Assembly: GCF_005870035.1 (NCBI RefSeq) | Contig: NZ_SWJG01000008.1 | Location: forward strand, 148,450 to 212,449 | Reading direction: 5' to 3' | Length of the DNA: 64,000 nucleotides | Origin: Spirosoma lacussanchae | Lineage (GTDB): Bacteria; Bacteroidota; Bacteroidia; Cytophagales; Spirosomataceae | In this document: positions 55,900 through 64,000 of the stretch, piece after piece | Layout: every line of letters begins with the position of its first letter | Numbering within the stretch: the first letter of the stretch is position 1 | Translations under genes and position numbers: made by a program | Notes under the pieces: generated by a model | Told to the model about the DNA's origin: nothing | Seen by the model: the letters and a program-made list of their open reading frames with translations, nothing else | Database searches by the model: none

Positions 55900-56691
55900 T
55901 TACTGAGCTACCCAGCCACCATCAACAGAAAAGCAGGCTCCAGTCACGTAGCTGGAGGCTGGGCTGGCCAGGAACAGCGCGATGCCGCCAATCTCATGCA
56001 ACTCACCCCAACGTCCCAGCGGAATTTTGGCGATAAAAGCCTGGTACTTTTCCGGGTCGTTCAACAGCGGGAGATTTATTTCGGTGGCGAAGGGACCGGG
56101 TAAAATGGCGTTCACCGTGATACCTTCTTTGGCTACTTCCATCGCTAACGCACGGGTCAGCTGTAGAATAGCGCCTTTGCTGGTGGCGTAGGGCGTTCGT
56201 TCGGGAAGGGCCGTTAGCGCCAGCATCGACCCCATATTGAGGATTCGGCCGTAACCCTGCTGTTTCATGATTGGTGTCACCTCACGGCAGAACAGCCAGG
56301 TGCCGGTTACGTTGACTTCCTGAACTTTTTTGAAGTCGTCCAATGAGAGTGTCTCAATGGCCCCCCGAATGTTGATACCCGCTGAGTTGACCAGCACGTC
56401 GATCCTACCAAACTGGTCGATCGTTTGGGCCACAGCCGCTCGTATGCTTTCTTCATTTGTTACGTCACAGGATGTAGTCCAACATTTTATTCCGTAAAGC
56501 GATCTGAGTTTTTCAGCTGCCTGCTGGTTAATGGCCTCATCGCGGGCCGCAATCATAATGTTGGCCCCGGCTTCGGCCAGTGCCTGTGCCATGGCCAGGC
56601 CCAGACCGCGGTTACCTCCCGTGACCAGCGCTGTTTGACCGTGAAGCCGGAAAAGGTTTAAGATGCTTTGTTGGGCAGAACGTTGTTCCAT
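55900..56691 (-). CDS. Classical SDR oxidoreductase, KduD/gluconate 5-dehydrogenase-like
   Basis: 263 aa. The cofactor motif TGGNRGLG, NSAG(INIRG), catalytic Ser in MGSMLAL, and Tyr/Lys in YATSKGAI are intact, as are the PGPFATE and SVDGGW segments. This is the group of 2-dehydro-3-deoxy-D-gluconate 5-dehydrogenase (KduD), gluconate 5-dehydrogenase and related sugar-acid dehydrogenases. It could supply the step after KduI (49776-50648), but the two genes are separated by an integrase and lie on opposite strands. Confidence 0.88.
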   Translation of the reverse strand: MEQRSAQQSILNLFRLHGQTALVTGGNRGLGLAMAQALAEAGANIMIAARDEAINQQAAEKLRSLYGIKCWTTSCDVTNEESIRAAVAQTIDQFGRIDVLVNSAGINIRGAIETLSLDDFKKVQEVNVTGTWLFCREVTPIMKQQGYGRILNMGSMLALTALPERTPYATSKGAILQLTRALAMEVAKEGITVNAILPGPFATEINLPLLNDPEKYQAFIAKIPLGRWGELHEIGGIALFLASPASSYVTGACFSVDGGWVAQ

Positions 56692-57039
56692 TGCTATAAG
56701 GGGTCAGGCTGGTTCGCCAATGCAGGTAAATTCTGGAGGATTGAGGCAGGGGTTTCTGTTGCCCATCATCAAAGATACTCCGGCCGGCTTACTCTACGAG
56801 AACGTCGTACACGAAAACCACAACCTTTTATCCTGGGGATTCGGGATACTGTTTACTTCTGCTTATGTCACCGATGCATTGCAGCTCCTCTGCCCAGCAG
56901 TAAAAAACCAATCAACCCTGGAATTTGAGTAAAGCCTGTACTTGCTGATGGCATAAAGTGGATAGGAAAAAGTTTTATTCGGGGCTGTCTTAACCTTACA
57001 CCGGTAGTTGAGGTTAGTATAGGCATAAACCAAACGAAA
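56692..57039. other. Divergent intergenic region
   Basis: About 350 bp between the SDR gene (minus) and the DUF808 gene (plus). It should contain promoters for both. Short overlapping frames at 56663-56932 have no protein character and are judged chance. Confidence 0.45.
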
Positions 57040-57948
57040 ATGGCATCGGGTATTTTTGCAGTCCTGGATGATATAGCTGCCCTAATGGATGATGTTGCGC
57101 TGGCAACGAAGGTGGCAACCCGCAAGACAGCCGGTATTTTAGGCGATGATTTAGCCGTAAATGCTGAGAAGGCCACCGGCTTTCTGGCCGACAGGGAGCT
57201 GCCAATACTGTGGTCGATCACCAAAGGGTCTTTAGTCAATAAGCTGATTATCGTACCGGTTGCTCTACTGCTGAGTGCTTTTTTTCCAATTGCCATTACC
57301 GTTATCCTGCTGCTGGGTGGTGGTTATCTGGCCTACGAGGGGGCAGAGAAAATAGTACATTACCTAGGTAACCTAATCAGCAAAAACCCACATCCGGTCG
57401 AGGAGGCTAAACAGGATAAGCCAGCTCCCGATCAGGAAAAAGAAAAGGTAAAATCGGCCATCACAACTGATTTTATCCTTTCGGTTGAGATCGTCATCAT
57501 TGCGCTGGGTACGGTTGCTGAAGAAGAATTATCGATCCGGGTTATGACAGTATCGGCGGTGGCGTTACTGGCAACCGTTGGCGTATACGGTTTCGTGGCG
57601 CTGATTGTACGAATGGACGATGCGGGCTATAAACTCATAAAGGGGTCGTCGGGTAAGGGCTTGTTGTTCACCCTGGGTAAGGGGCTGGTTGGGGCGCTAC
57701 CCATCATCATCCGGATATTGAGCGTTGTAGGTACATTGGCACTCATCCTGGTTGCCGGCGGTATCTTTGTGCATAATATCCATTACCTGCATACGCTCTT
57801 TCCTAACCTGCCCGCTACCCTAAAAGAATTTGGAGTCGGATTAGTAGTAGGGTTGATCCTGGTGGGTCTGTTCGCCATCTTCAAATCGTTTCGGCCAGAA
57901 TCTGGCAAAAAAGCGGCCGAAAAAACCCATCAAAGCAATCTTCAGTAG
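57040..57948 (+). CDS. DUF808-family inner-membrane protein (YedI-like)
   Basis: 302 aa. The family opening MASGIFAVLDDIAALMDDVA and the KTAGILGDDLAVNAEKATGF segment are diagnostic. About five or six membrane spans are visible (around 80-105, 155-185, 225-250 and 265-290), with a charged loop rich in Lys, Glu and Asp between about 120 and 145. The function of the family is not known. The start ATG 57040 matches the family N-terminus. It stands alone. Confidence 0.93.
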   Translation: MASGIFAVLDDIAALMDDVALATKVATRKTAGILGDDLAVNAEKATGFLADRELPILWSITKGSLVNKLIIVPVALLLSAFFPIAITVILLLGGGYLAYEGAEKIVHYLGNLISKNPHPVEEAKQDKPAPDQEKEKVKSAITTDFILSVEIVIIALGTVAEEELSIRVMTVSAVALLATVGVYGFVALIVRMDDAGYKLIKGSSGKGLLFTLGKGLVGALPIIIRILSVVGTLALILVAGGIFVHNIHYLHTLFPNLPATLKEFGVGLVVGLILVGLFAIFKSFRPESGKKAAEKTHQSNLQ

Positions 57949-58532
57949 CCGCATCTAATACCAATAGGCCTACGAGTTTACCACCACTTCACAAACAGGT
58001 ATCGATCAACAATAAATGATCTGTCTGCAGGCAACAAAGCTGGCAGCACCCACCGTTTTTTTACCGGGGAGCACTATGTATAGTTCCGGTTGGGCCTGCA
58101 TTGTAGCCTCCACTATTATCCTATTTTTATAGAACAGGTCGTTTATTTATTAGTACGAACGCCAGACTAATCGGCCACGTCTAACGGATCAGGTTTAAAT
58201 CTCTGCTTACACATAGTACTATTCAGTCTTACCAGGGAAGTGTGCCCATGAAACCTTGGCCTGCAAGCCCAGGCAGCATACCTTTCTTGTCAACGTCGTT
58301 GAGGTCGGCTCCCAATATATCAGGAACGAATTTCAGACAATTCTAATAGTCGTCATCCGGCAATAAGATGGAACAGGCAATGTACGGTAGCGTCTAAACT
58401 GGAAGCGACTGTTCAACTACTTTAGCGAAACGTTCCGGCTAAACGGCAAGATCATTCACGTTGATCCGCATTTTTTCAACTCGTAGAATGGTTATTCGAA
58501 AGCTGGGGAATAGACTAACTTAATCACTGAAT
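57949..58532. other. Intergenic region with a possible decayed reading frame
   Basis: About 585 bp without a convincing gene. A 31-codon plus-strand stretch at 58391-58486 (NWKRLFNYFSETF ... HVDPHFFN, then TAG) has protein-like composition but begins directly after a stop and may be the end of a decayed gene or chance. Confidence 0.35.
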
Positions 58533-58874
58533 ATGCTGAACAACAATTTTCTAAAAGGCTTACTCATAGCCCAAACCGTAGTTCTTTTGATATACTCAGC
58601 TATCGCTTTCAAGAATGATGGTTCCGATTTATTAGCTATATTTTTCGCCAATATCCAATCCCTTAACTGGAATGGGCAATTTAACCTCGATTTCAGTTGT
58701 TATCTGGTGTTATCTGGGCTATGGATTATTTGGCGAAATAAATTTTCTGTCACTTCTATTGTTCTGGCTGTGATAGCGTCTATTGTTGGTATCATGATTT
58801 TTGCACCTTACCTCCTGTACCTTTTAATTAAAGAAAAAGGTGATTTGAAGAGCGTGTTGATTGGAGTTCAATAA
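58533..58874 (+). CDS. Small hypothetical membrane protein
   Basis: 113 aa with three hydrophobic spans: about 8-25 (GLLIAQTVVLLIYSAIAF), about 53-68 (CYLVLSGLWIIW) and about 72-98 (SIVLAVIASIVGIMIFAPYLLYLLI). The short polar ends and codon use make it look like a real gene, though AT-richer than its neighbours. I do not recognise a family. It stands alone with loose spacing on both sides. Confidence 0.55.
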   Translation: MLNNNFLKGLLIAQTVVLLIYSAIAFKNDGSDLLAIFFANIQSLNWNGQFNLDFSCYLVLSGLWIIWRNKFSVTSIVLAVIASIVGIMIFAPYLLYLLIKEKGDLKSVLIGVQ

Positions 58875-58962
58875 GCGACATTCATTTGCTACGTAAAAAT
58901 AAAAAGTCAGGGTGTTCTTTTACGTTTATTCATATTCGTCAAGCCAATGAGCTTGCTCAAAA

Positions 58963-59106
58963 ATGACCAAGGGATTTAAAATACATTGTAAATCGCTGCG
59001 GATAAATTATATGGGTATGGTTGAAGCTGCCGGGCAATTTATTCAGGAAATTTTAGACGACTGGGTGAAAGTTTTCGGCATGAAATTATACTCAGTCGCT
59101 TGGTAA
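58963..59106 (+). CDS. Possible small protein (47 aa)
   Basis: An ATG at 58963 opens a 47-codon frame (MTKGFKIHCKSLRINYMG ... EILDDWVKVFGMKLYSVAW). The sequence is amphipathic and not low-complexity, but too short to judge. It could be the end of a decayed gene. There is no recognised homologue and no clear ribosome-binding site. Confidence 0.25.
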   Translation: MTKGFKIHCKSLRINYMGMVEAAGQFIQEILDDWVKVFGMKLYSVAW

Positions 59107-59398
59107 GAGCAGGCTTCTTGTAATGAAAGAGAATACCCCGTAAACGGTCATCTCTGCGCTGCCTTACATGCATCATCAATGTTCGAGTGAACAAATAGAT
59201 TGATTGACCTGATGTATTTTGATGTATCAGTATAAATAGTGAGTATAGCAACGTATGGTCAGATGAAATCAGTGATACCTTAAGGTTTCATGACGCAACG
59301 CTTTACTTACAAGCTTTACATAAAAGTTATATTCACCGTTTCTTGCAAATCATAATTTACGAGACGGTGAAATAATTGCCGTTGATTGTAAACGAAGT
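59107..59398. other. AT-rich intergenic region
   Basis: About 290 bp, AT-rich, without a protein-like frame. It separates the small ORFs from the terminator of the minus-strand amidohydrolase gene. Confidence 0.4.
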
Positions 59399-59434
59399 GG
59401 CCGGACTGGCTCGTGAAAAATAGTCAATCCGGCC
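59399..59434 (-). terminator. Terminator-like hairpin after the amidohydrolase gene
   Basis: 59399-59411 pairs with 59422-59434 (13 positions; on the minus-strand RNA one G-U pair and one mismatch) around a 10-nt loop. It lies about 40 bp downstream of the minus-strand stop at 59471. A small second dyad (CCCTA/TAGGG) lies at 59438-59450. Confidence 0.5.
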
Positions 59435-59470
59435 AGGCCCTATTATAGGGATGATTATTGAGCAGCGCCC

Positions 59471-62400
59471 TCAGGGTCGTGATAGTAGTTGAGCGATCGG
59501 CAGTACGTCGCCGTTCCGGATAACCTGATCCACGTTCAGTACATCGCGGATATTACCGAGCGGGTCGCCGTCAACGATGACGAGGTCGGCCAGTTTGCCC
59601 GGCTCAACCGTACCAAGATCGTTGCTGACACCTACGGTTTCGGCTGCCCAGAGCGTAGCGCACCGAAGGGCCTGATACGGAGTTAAACCGGCGTCAACGA
59701 AAGACTGAAGTTCGGTGTGCAAGCTATAGCCGTACGGAACAAACGGGCTATCGGTACCCGTAGTCATGTGCGCCCCGGCGTCAATCAATGCTTTAACTCC
59801 CTGTTGTAATTTGCCGAAATTAGCCAGATAGCCCGGGTTGATTTTAGCCATCTGCGCAGCTCCGGCCTGGAGGGCGTTGCTGTATTCTTCGGAATAGAAT
59901 GCTTTGTATTGCCTGTTCTCATAAAACGCCGGGTCTTTAGCCGCCATCGAGAAAAAGCCACCCTGCAGGGAAGCGGTTGGGGTTATGTTCATCCCTGACC
60001 TGGCAATCAGCTGGATCACATCCTGGTAGCTTTTGTTCATGGCCGTTATCTTCGGTGAGTAACCTCGACGGCTGGTGCCTCCAATGTGCTCGACCGCATC
60101 GACATCGTACCGCATAGCCGGGAATATCTCGTGGGAAGAAACCGGAATTCCGTTGGCATGGGCAAACGCCGTGATGCGCTGCTGCATGGCATCCGGCATA
60201 CGGACGTAAGTTTTAATGAGGTCGTAGCCCAGTCGAACGGCGCGGTTAAGCTCCCGGTCCAGTTGCTCGTCGGAGTTGATGCTGGTTGCCGCTCCGTAAT
60301 AGATGCGGGTGCCGTCGGTGAGACCACCCGTGAAAAACTGGCGCGGGCCAGGTCGGATTCCGCTCGCCCATGATTCTTTACGTTCGAGCGCATCGTAGGG
60401 GTCTGCGCCGGGTTCGCGAACGGAGGTGATGCCGTACGACAACCAGAGCCGCCCCATTTTTTCGCCCGTCATGGAGTGCTGGTGCGTATGCATCTCGAAC
60501 AGACCCGGGATTACCGTCTTGGTCGATGCATCGATGAACGTACCGGGTCGATTGGCCTGATGAGGCAGTATGGCTTTGATCCGATTACCCTGAACGAGAA
60601 TGTCAACGTTCCTGAGGTAGCTGTTTGACCGACCATCAAACAGGTTTCCGGCGTGAATAACAAGCTGGCTGGCAGGTATTTTGGGTTGCCAGGTGAGATC
60701 CATCGGGATCGTTTCTGTTGTTCCCGTCGCCACGACCAGTTGTTTCAATTCGTCAGTTGCCAGAAAGACCAGCTTTTTTGAATCGGCAGTCCAGCTGGGT
60801 ACGTCGGCTTGTTCGGTCGTTAGTTGTCGGGGTTTTCCCGTGGGCGTACCGTCGGGAGCCACAGCAGTGACCCACAACAGGCCATCCAGCACATAAGCCA
60901 TCTGCGTACCATCGGGCGACCAGACGGGGCCGTTTTTGCCGCGGGTTCCCAGGCTGTGACCCGGCGCGGGAGAAACATACCGATCATTTTTACCGTCGAG
61001 AGAGATAAGCAGGACCTCACTCACGCCTTCCCGATACCGGGAGGAATAAGGGTGCAGGGCCGAGACGGCCAGTGTTTTGCCATCGGGTGACCAGCTCACC
61101 TGACTGGGCACAAATAGCGATTCGTGAATTTTCTGGGTTCGGGGTACCGTAATGTCGGCCGTGTAGGTCACATCGGCTGTGTAGAGGGTGCTGCGGCCCC
61201 AGGCATTACGCGGATCGGCCTGGTAGAATGCTACCTTACTGCCATCGGGCGACCAGGTTGGGTAGTTTAAATCGTCGGCCATGTCGACCAGACATCGGTC
61301 GGTGCCGGTTTTCAGGTCGCGGATCCAAACATCCATCGACCCGTTTCGGTCAGACACATAAGCCAGTTTGGTTCCGTCGGGCGACCAGCTGGGCTCTACA
61401 TCGATGGCTGGCCCCGACGTCAGCGCCAGGGGCTTTTTGTTGCCTTTGGTCAGTAACCACAGATCGCCCAGGGCTGCGAAGGCGATCTGGGTGCCATCGG
61501 GCGAGACTGCCGGTCCTTTTATTCCCTTGACCGGTTGCGGTTTGGGGGCATCGAAGTCGTACGTTTTCCGCTTGTAGCTCGTGCGGGGAAGAGTGATAAC
61601 CACCTGAAACGGAATAGTCAGGGCGGGGCCATCGAGTTTCCGTCGTTTCAGCAAGCCATCGGCCGTGTACAGGTATTCGTTGGCGGAAAACCAGCTCAAT
61701 CGAAAAGGAAAAACATCCTCCGCCGGTTCCGTTAATAAAGCAGGCTGACCCGGTGCCAGGCTAACTTTTTCGAGTCCGCTCTGAGAACGGGTCAGCGCGT
61801 TGTAAAAGAGATGAGTGCCATCGGGTTGCCAGGCCAGTCCGGCCAGTTTTCCTTTTGAAGCCGAGATAAATTTTTCGGTCCCACCAATTGCTGATACGGT
61901 GTAGATTCCCGGTGCATCGGTCCGATCGGAGATGTAAGCAATCTGCTGGCCGTCAGGTGAGTAGGCCGGGTTGTAATCGTTGCCCGAATCGGTAGTCAGC
62001 TGTGTCAGTTTCCCGTCGGCGAGGGTTAACTGCCAGATGTCGTAATTACCACTACGATCGGAAGCGAACACGAGCCGTTTTCCATCGGGCGACCAGTGGG
62101 GCTCCCGGTCGTCATAGATGCCGGACGTCAGCTGCCGGGGTTTACCGCCTGCTCGGTCAATAATCCAGATATGGTAGCGACCATCCCAAAAGGCATGAAA
62201 CGCAATCTGTTTCCCATCAGGCGACCAGCTCGGCTGACGGCAGTCGCCCAGCGCATCGGTCAGGGGTTTGGCGCGCCCTCCCGCGCTGGGCAGTAGCCAA
62301 ATCGTTCCCTGTAAGTCAATAGCAATCAGTGACTTGTCGGGCGATACCTCAGCGGCCATGTTCGTTCCTTCGGTGACAGTCACCTGAATGGAGTCGGCCT

Positions 62401-62488
62401 TATACCAGCCTGAGGGGCCAGCATAGGCCGGTATTACTCCAGACAGGAAAAAACCGGCTGTAAGCAATCGATGCAATAGGTTTCTCAT
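59471..62488 (-). CDS. TolB-like propeller fused to amidohydrolase (secreted)
   Basis: 1005 aa with signal peptide (to about IPAYAG). The first 600 residues carry about nine PD40/TolB-type WSPDGxxxAF repeats, forming one or two beta-propellers. The C-terminal metal-dependent amidohydrolase domain has the ligands in EMHTHQH (HxH), the likely carbamylated Lys in DLIKTYVRMP, His in SSHEIFP, His in VEHIGG and Asp in TGTDSPF, so the binuclear site is complete. Such fusions are often annotated as imidazolonepropionase-like or dipeptidase-like enzymes; the substrate is unknown. Its ATG directly abuts the stop of the upstream BNR-type gene, so the two are co-translated. Confidence 0.9.
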   Translation of the reverse strand: MRNLLHRLLTAGFFLSGVIPAYAGPSGWYKADSIQVTVTEGTNMAAEVSPDKSLIAIDLQGTIWLLPSAGGRAKPLTDALGDCRQPSWSPDGKQIAFHAFWDGRYHIWIIDRAGGKPRQLTSGIYDDREPHWSPDGKRLVFASDRSGNYDIWQLTLADGKLTQLTTDSGNDYNPAYSPDGQQIAYISDRTDAPGIYTVSAIGGTEKFISASKGKLAGLAWQPDGTHLFYNALTRSQSGLEKVSLAPGQPALLTEPAEDVFPFRLSWFSANEYLYTADGLLKRRKLDGPALTIPFQVVITLPRTSYKRKTYDFDAPKPQPVKGIKGPAVSPDGTQIAFAALGDLWLLTKGNKKPLALTSGPAIDVEPSWSPDGTKLAYVSDRNGSMDVWIRDLKTGTDRCLVDMADDLNYPTWSPDGSKVAFYQADPRNAWGRSTLYTADVTYTADITVPRTQKIHESLFVPSQVSWSPDGKTLAVSALHPYSSRYREGVSEVLLISLDGKNDRYVSPAPGHSLGTRGKNGPVWSPDGTQMAYVLDGLLWVTAVAPDGTPTGKPRQLTTEQADVPSWTADSKKLVFLATDELKQLVVATGTTETIPMDLTWQPKIPASQLVIHAGNLFDGRSNSYLRNVDILVQGNRIKAILPHQANRPGTFIDASTKTVIPGLFEMHTHQHSMTGEKMGRLWLSYGITSVREPGADPYDALERKESWASGIRPGPRQFFTGGLTDGTRIYYGAATSINSDEQLDRELNRAVRLGYDLIKTYVRMPDAMQQRITAFAHANGIPVSSHEIFPAMRYDVDAVEHIGGTSRRGYSPKITAMNKSYQDVIQLIARSGMNITPTASLQGGFFSMAAKDPAFYENRQYKAFYSEEYSNALQAGAAQMAKINPGYLANFGKLQQGVKALIDAGAHMTTGTDSPFVPYGYSLHTELQSFVDAGLTPYQALRCATLWAAETVGVSNDLGTVEPGKLADLVIVDGDPLGNIRDVLNVDQVIRNGDVLPIAQLLSRP

Positions 62489-63907
62489 TTATTTGGGATT
62501 ACTGGCAATGGGCGAATATTCTTTAATCAGATCCAGCGGAGTAGCCTGTACTTTTTTGTAGTACTCAGCCCACTGTTTGCTGAAAAACTCATTGGTTTTC
62601 GCAATTGTCTCCCGGGTCAGCCCTTCTGCCTGGTCGGTCAGCTGGCTCTCCGTTTGAGTTGGTGGCGCGGTACGGCGGCTAATATAAGAGCTCGCTTCCT
62701 GAATTTTCATGATGGGGGTGAGCATATATACCCGGCCAAAGCCTTGTCGTTCAGTTCGTTTCCCAACAATGCGTTCCCGAACCACCTTCAGCGAATCCTG
62801 TATTTGCGCGGTCGCTTTCCGTAAGTCATCGTATTGCGGGCCTTTCTTATCCTTCAGCCTTGATTTGATTGACTCGGTGGCTTCGGTGGCTTCCTGAATC
62901 TGGCTCGTCAGTGCACTTAGCTGGCGAATATTCTTGTTCAGCCGTTCCTGCAGAGCCCGGCGGGCCATGGCGGCTTCTTTGTTGAACGGAACCCGAGGAT
63001 CGGGCAAAACCGTGACATAGGTCGAGTCGGCTGCTCCCCGATAGGTGACTACCGCCTTGTATTTGCCGGGCATAACCGGATCGCCGGAGGGTTCGTTACC
63101 ACCGCGCCGTGGACCGGGCATACTGGGCATGGACACAGCAGTTTCAGTTAGATTCCAGTTGATACGCTGCACACCCAGGGCTGTGTCGGGAACCTGTTTC
63201 AGGGTGCGCACCAGCCGATTACTTTCGTCGTACAGACGCACGAAAACTGAATCTATTTTGCCGCGAGCTGCTAGAGGTCCAATAGCTGAAGCGGTGAGCG
63301 GCAGGCTGGTCGTAGGCTCGTCAGAGGTTATGATGACCGCTGGTTTTTTCCCTTTTACAGCGGCTGTTGTCGGGGCAGGTTTGGCCGCAACGGCTTTTTG
63401 GGCAGGCTTGAGATAATACAGCAGGGTCGCGCCGGCCGGTCGGTTGGTTGCCTGATACAGGTCTTCGGCGTCTTTGCCATACCCCTGTGGGCCTTGATAA
63501 ACAGCATGATAGGCGGTCGATGGCTCGAAGGCCAGTACAGGTTTGTCGAGCAGGGAGCTGCCGGTGGCTGCCAGTTGGCGTAAGGGGCGGATGTTGTCCA
63601 GAACATAAATTGACCGACCAAAGGTGCCAATGACCAGGTCGGCCTCCCGCTCCTGTATGGCCAGGTCCATAACGGGCGTTGCGGCTGGCAGGCCATTGTC
63701 CCATTGGGTCCAGGTGTGTCCAGCGTCGATACTGACCCATAAGCCATGCTCCGTGCCCGCAAACAACAGACGTGGCTCGGCGGGGTCCTGCAGGAAACAG
63801 AGTGCGTAACCCTTCGCCTGCTTTTCGCTCAACAAGCGGGACCATGTTTGGCCGAAGTCCGTTGTCCTGTATAGGGGGGCTGCCCACATTCGTACGAAAT
63901 GTTCCAT
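62489..63907 (-). pseudogene. BNR/sortilin-like repeat protein, 5'-truncated
   Basis: About 472 codons. The visible part matches the C-terminal half of secreted BNR/VPS10-like (glycosyl-hydrolase-like) propeller proteins: YRTTDFGQTWSRLL, FAGTEHGLWVSIDAGHTWTQWDNGLP, LVIGTFGRSIYVLDNIRPLR, then a beta-sandwich and a coiled-coil tail (about 310-400). Full-length members are about twice as long. The same frame is closed upstream by TGA at 63986-63988, and homology begins only near residue 10, so the N-terminal half and signal peptide are missing. Another frame (63907-63999) encodes an unrelated protein end that overlaps the ATG as TGATG. A deletion, insertion or frameshift is likely. Confidence 0.7.
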
Positions 63908-63999
63908 CAAACTGGTTTTGCTTCCTCCTTTAAGAGTTGACCCAATTCTAGACTGACCAAATTTCGTAACGTGCCTTCCGAAAAGTCATATTCGCCTTG
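63907..63999 (-). CDS. C-terminal end of an unidentified protein (runs out of window)
   Basis: The minus-strand frame entering at the window end reads with clear protein character (EYDFSEGTLRNLVSLELGQLL, then KEEAKPV) and stops with TGA at 63907-63909. It does not resemble the BNR family of the gene that follows it. It may be the end of a gene placed here by the rearrangement that truncated the BNR gene. Too short to identify. Confidence 0.4.
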   Translation of the reverse strand, partial: QGEYDFSEGTLRNLVSLELGQLLKEEAKPV

Positions 64000-64000
64000 A

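Noticed and set aside
56663..56932. Overlapping plus-strand ORFs of 86-89 codons
   Set aside because: Two frames are open over the same stretch, neither has protein-like composition, and they begin inside the SDR gene.
59700..62400. Regularly repeated short DNA motif (complement of WSPDG codons) suggestive of a repeat array
   Set aside because: The repeats are in frame within one protein and encode PD40/TolB blades; unit lengths vary, so it is not a CRISPR or other array.
1..64000. CRISPR arrays, rRNA, tRNA genes and complete insertion sequences
   Set aside because: Looked for in the intergenic regions; none seen.

Overview
The window reads as chromosomal DNA of a Bacteroidota member, most likely a Cytophagales bacterium of the Spirosoma type. 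This rests on two SusC/SusD pairs, a type IX secretion (T9SS) sorting domain on a mannanase, TAnnTTTG-type promoter boxes, a periplasmic-TPR sensor kinase, and a set of lineage-typical families (FG-GAP/ASPIC protein with vanadium haloperoxidase, GH92, GH29, sialate O-acetylesterases). No species can be named from sequence alone.

Layout. 1-438 is the 3' end of a class A beta-lactamase. 640-4177 (minus) holds two carbohydrate esterases, CE15-like and a SASA-type acetylesterase. 4874-8795 (minus) looks like one operon: an OmpR-type response regulator, its histidine kinase, an unknown membrane protein and an unknown outer-membrane protein. 9445-11916 encodes a NarL/LuxR-type regulator and a TPR sensor kinase, followed by polysaccharide locus A: SusC, SusD, an IPT/TIG glycan-binding lipoprotein, a CBM35-GH26 mannanase with T9SS tail, and a large secreted esterase (12010-22622). 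After an AT-rich gap comes locus B: SusC, SusD, an FG-GAP/ASPIC protein, a vanadium haloperoxidase, a ROK regulator, GH92, GH29 and GH2 (23214-40713). A terminator-like hairpin and a new promoter then start operon C (41168-50648): GH9, a second SASA esterase, a second GH26, an aldo/keto reductase, a GH78-like enzyme and KduI. From 50705 on, the content is less coherent: an orphan tyrosine recombinase, two alpha/beta hydrolases, two SDR-type enzymes, DUF808, a small AT-rich patch with short ORFs, and a TolB-like/amidohydrolase gene behind a 5'-truncated BNR-repeat gene at the window edge.

How it fits together. The enzymes point to import and breakdown of an O-acetylated beta-mannan or glucomannan-containing plant (or glycoprotein) glycan. 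Secreted GH26 and GH9 endo-enzymes and esterases would cut and deacetylate the polymer, the SusCD/SGBP complexes would bind and import oligosaccharides, and periplasmic GH2, GH92, GH29 and GH78 enzymes would trim them. The most notable regulatory signal is that the promoter of the NarL-type regulator gene (about 9203-9275) and that of operon C (about 40897-40968), 31 kb apart, share an identical 13-bp dyad, a second degenerate dyad exactly 27 bp further on, and a TAnnTTTG box 35-36 bp after that. I infer that this two-component system controls both itself and operon C.
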